Assembly (NCBI GenBank): GCA_029721515.1
Contig: CM056550.1
Span: 29,604,619-29,668,618 of the forward strand
Length of the DNA stretch: 64,000 nt
Reading direction: 5' to 3'
Source: Synanceia verrucosa
Taxonomy: Eukaryota; Chordata; Actinopteri; Perciformes; Synanceiidae
Shown here: positions 61,645-64,000 of the stretch, piece after piece
Layout of the letters: each line of letters starts with the position of its first letter
Position numbering within the stretch: the stretch's first letter is position 1
Made by a program: the position numbers and the translations under genes
Notes under the pieces: generated by a model
Told to the model about the DNA's origin: nothing
What the model saw: only the letters and a program-made list of their open reading frames with translations
Database searches by the model: none

Positions 61645-61672
61645 TCATGGCAACGGTTGCCATAGCAACCAC
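61645..61672. promoter_or_regulatory. josd1: RFX X-box motif near josd1 start
   Basis: GTTGCCATAGCAAC at 61656-61669 fits the RFX-family X-box (two inverted half-sites, GTTGCC and GGCAAC-like, with a two-base spacer). An extra GGCAAC half-site at 61649-61654 overlaps to form GGCAACGGTTGCC. It lies about 120 bases upstream of the josd1 start codon. RFX occupancy is inferred from the motif. Confidence 0.5.
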
Positions 61673-62782
61673 TCAGCCGCTTGGAAGAGAGGAGCGTCTT
61701 TGTGTGTATGGTCCGAGGAGGGAGAAGGAGGAGGGATTGTTGTGAGGTAAATGAAACCTGTGTCTGTTTAACACCTGCTGTCTCTAAAGGATGTGAAGAA
61801 AGGTCAACTGGGGGAGGAGGAGGTGAAAACTGGAACGCAAGATGGGATCACCAGCAAGCAACGATATTCCAGATGCTCCCAAATGTAAGACTGCTCCTCC
61901 AGAAAGTCAGCGTTGTCAGTCAGAGTGCCACCGCTCTCTGTGTTTCCACTTCCTCCATCTTCTCTGCGTTGACAGCTCTTTTCCATCCAGTCACCAAGCC
62001 TATAGCTTTGCAGTTCTTTCCATCACCAGGCTGCTGACCATGAAGCTTCACCTCCACTAGATTTTAATGCGCCTGAAAGAAAGACAGAGAACTGCAATTT
62101 CAGTCTCTGCTATTGTTGTTGAATAATATAGTCCAGTATTTCAAAAGTGGTCACAAATTCCCACCACAAGTTCGTAGAGTCCAAAGTGACATCTTGAAAC
62201 AGCTTACTTATTCTGACTGGCAACCACACAACTTACAAAAACACTTTAAAGCAACCTTGAATGTGTTATTTATGAAGACAGGCCGCTGAAGAAACATTAG
62301 CGAGACATTAGAGAGGCAGAGACCAGCTTCTGCCATCCCCTCTTGGTCAGCAGACCCAAAAATGAGAAGAAGGTAAACATTTCCAGGAGCTTGCAGTGGA
62401 TAGAGGAAGCAGCCTGTTTGGTTAGCTAGCAAAACATGACAACATGCCCCAAACTAAACAATACACACATTAGTGAGCCCGCTAACAGGGATAGCTGCTG
62501 TCACACTCCATAACCATACATGTACAGATGCATTTAATCCGTGATAGTAACAGTTATCTGGTGTTAGTCTTCTGGCTGCTCTCGGTGCTCTCTGTCCACA
62601 GCAACAACACAACCTCAACGCTTCCTTTCCGTCTTGTAACTTCATTTTGTCTCACCACAACACTTACCTGGACACTTCCCGTCACGGCTGGACTGCTGTA
62701 AACCCGTGTAAAACACCGGATCTGCTCTGTCCTGTCTCCCTTAGGGCTGTTCGGGTCTTTGTCTTTGCCTATTTTCCCCACT

Positions 62783-62785
<3 letters not shown>

Positions 62786-62813
<28 letters not shown>
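62786..62813 (+). repeat. (CT)n microsatellite near the josd1 5' flank
   Basis: About 14 CT units, in a somewhat CpG-richer stretch (62650-62880) that may hold a distal josd1 promoter or non-coding first exon; that role is speculative. Confidence 0.7.
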
Positions 62814-62816
<3 letters not shown>

Positions 62817-62889
62817 CAGACTCTCAGACATGCGCAGTAGCGTCTCCCTGGCTCCATGTTGCTGTCACCTCCTGCGTCAGTAGACAGGA

Positions 62890-63638
62890 GGCTGCAGGCT
62901 TCAGGCCCTTCCCTCTGACTGACAAACCTCTCTTTTCCACTTTGTTCTCAACCCATGAGTGGAAATGTTTGAAATAGATATATTAATAACACACTACTGT
63001 AGCAGCAGCATTGATGTATAAGTAAAAAAATGTATAACTAAAACATGTATCAGCTCAGCACAATGTGCATTATCTACTTGGAACTTAAACGTACACTGTG
63101 AAATTTTTTTGCCCATCTAGTGGTTAAATTTGATTTTATATTCGCTGTCTCGCGCCACACTGTGCATTGCAACATGGTTGGAACTACGGTAGGCAGAATG
63201 GGTCGACTCCCGGGCAGCCACTATCACCGCGGATCCTCGTCCCAGAGCTCCGGTCATTTTATGGCCCTTTTACACCTTTTTGGTGATGAGGATTCCTTCT
63301 CCTTCAGTGCGGCATGAGTATGGTCTTGCAGTAAGACGGTCATATCCACGCTCTTTCTCCGTGAAACGTGAATCGCGAAAACACATTTTGTCCTATCGGT
63401 AGTAGCAGGTAGTGCTTTATGTCCCTCTCGGCAGTTCATAGTTTTTTTATAGACTGGAAAGACATGGAAGCCTCCGTATGAGTGTCCCTTTCTATGTAAA
63501 GACAGATAACTGATTCTTCTCCCAGGAGGATGAGTCAGATTGTTGGCATTGTTTATTTTACACCAATGAGGATCTATTATGAATGAAGACATTGATTTGA
63601 GGTAATAAAATACTTAAAACCTTACATAGTGTACCATT
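62890..63638. other. Distal flank, no supported gene
   Basis: No recognisable exon. A 112-codon minus-strand frame at 63592-63254 has no domain and no coding support. Confidence 0.5.
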
Positions 63639-63950
63639 AAAGGTGTAGTTGGTAATCTTGGAGAGCTGGCAAGACTTGAAAGTGCCACCTCCTGTAAGCT
63701 CCACCCCCTTCTCCCCCTCTCATCAGTGCTCCTTCTAATGCCACGCCTCCTCTCCTTGCATTCCTCCCTAGCACCGGTTGCTTTTCCATTGGCAAGGAGC
63801 TCAGTCAGAGCCATGTCATTACGTCACTGCAAAACGTCAGTACGTCACAGCATTTTTGCTTTCACCCGGCAAAGCTTGTGAGTTGCAAAATAAAAACAAG
63901 ATTTTGTATGGCGTGCTTCTGAACAGAACTACCAACTATAGCTTTAAAGG
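63639..63950. mobile_element. Terminal-inverted-repeat MITE
   Basis: Left end TAAAGGTGTAGTTGGTAATC, right end CTACCAACTATAGCTTTA. These are inverted repeats of about 18 bases around a GC-richer core with ACGTCA sites. No transposase. Confidence 0.65.
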
Positions 63951-64000
63951 GGACACACTCACTCATTTCCAGGCTTATACTTGTATTTTGAGTTTCTACT

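Noticed and set aside
61261..61750. Plus-strand frames over josd1 exon 1
   Set aside because: Antisense of the conserved Josephin exon and of a CCA/CCG repeat; low-complexity Thr/Ser/Pro runs.
1..64000. CRISPR arrays, operons, riboswitches, phage genes
   Set aside because: The window is a vertebrate nuclear genome with spliced genes; no regularly spaced repeats or prokaryotic gene organisation were seen.

Overview
This window is vertebrate genomic DNA, almost certainly from a ray-finned (teleost) fish. It holds intron-rich, vertebrate-type genes embedded in typical fish repeats: a Tc1-like transposon, tRNA-headed SINEs, hAT- and TTAA-type MITEs, and a non-LTR retroelement with a restriction-like endonuclease. 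Five protein-coding genes can be modelled exon by exon with continuous reading frames: chadl (+, 1036-4415), l3mbtl2 (-, 12872-5335), ep300 (+, 20896-42556), cbx7 (-, 54772-50082) and josd1 (-, 61536-59185). All five have human counterparts on 22q13, and the species cannot be fixed from this sequence alone.

Layout: chadl (a secreted leucine-rich-repeat matrix protein) and l3mbtl2 (a four-MBT Polycomb reader) converge tail to tail. l3mbtl2 and ep300 are divergent, separated by about 7 kb that contains a 5'-truncated LINE broken by a Tc1-like element and by a MITE. ep300 has 31 coding exons encoding about 2803 residues, followed by a long 3'UTR. Behind it lie a decayed Tc1-like copy and a SINE, then cbx7 and josd1, both on the minus strand. 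The last 2-3 kb are upstream flank and repeats.

Three of the genes (l3mbtl2, ep300, cbx7) write or read histone marks, and josd1 encodes a deubiquitinase. L3MBTL2 (PRC1.6) and CBX7 (canonical PRC1) belong to Polycomb repression, while p300 acetylates histones, including H3K27, and opposes it.

The most unusual observation is at the 5' end of l3mbtl2. The first coding exon encodes a complete THAP zinc finger (C5, C10, C53, H56 and an AAPTVF box). It splices in frame, through consensus sites, to the acidic linker and the FCS zinc finger of L3MBTL2, predicting a THAP-FCS-4xMBT protein of 836 residues. I know of no THAP domain in mammalian L3MBTL2. Transcript data and a fish-wide comparison would settle whether this is real and new.
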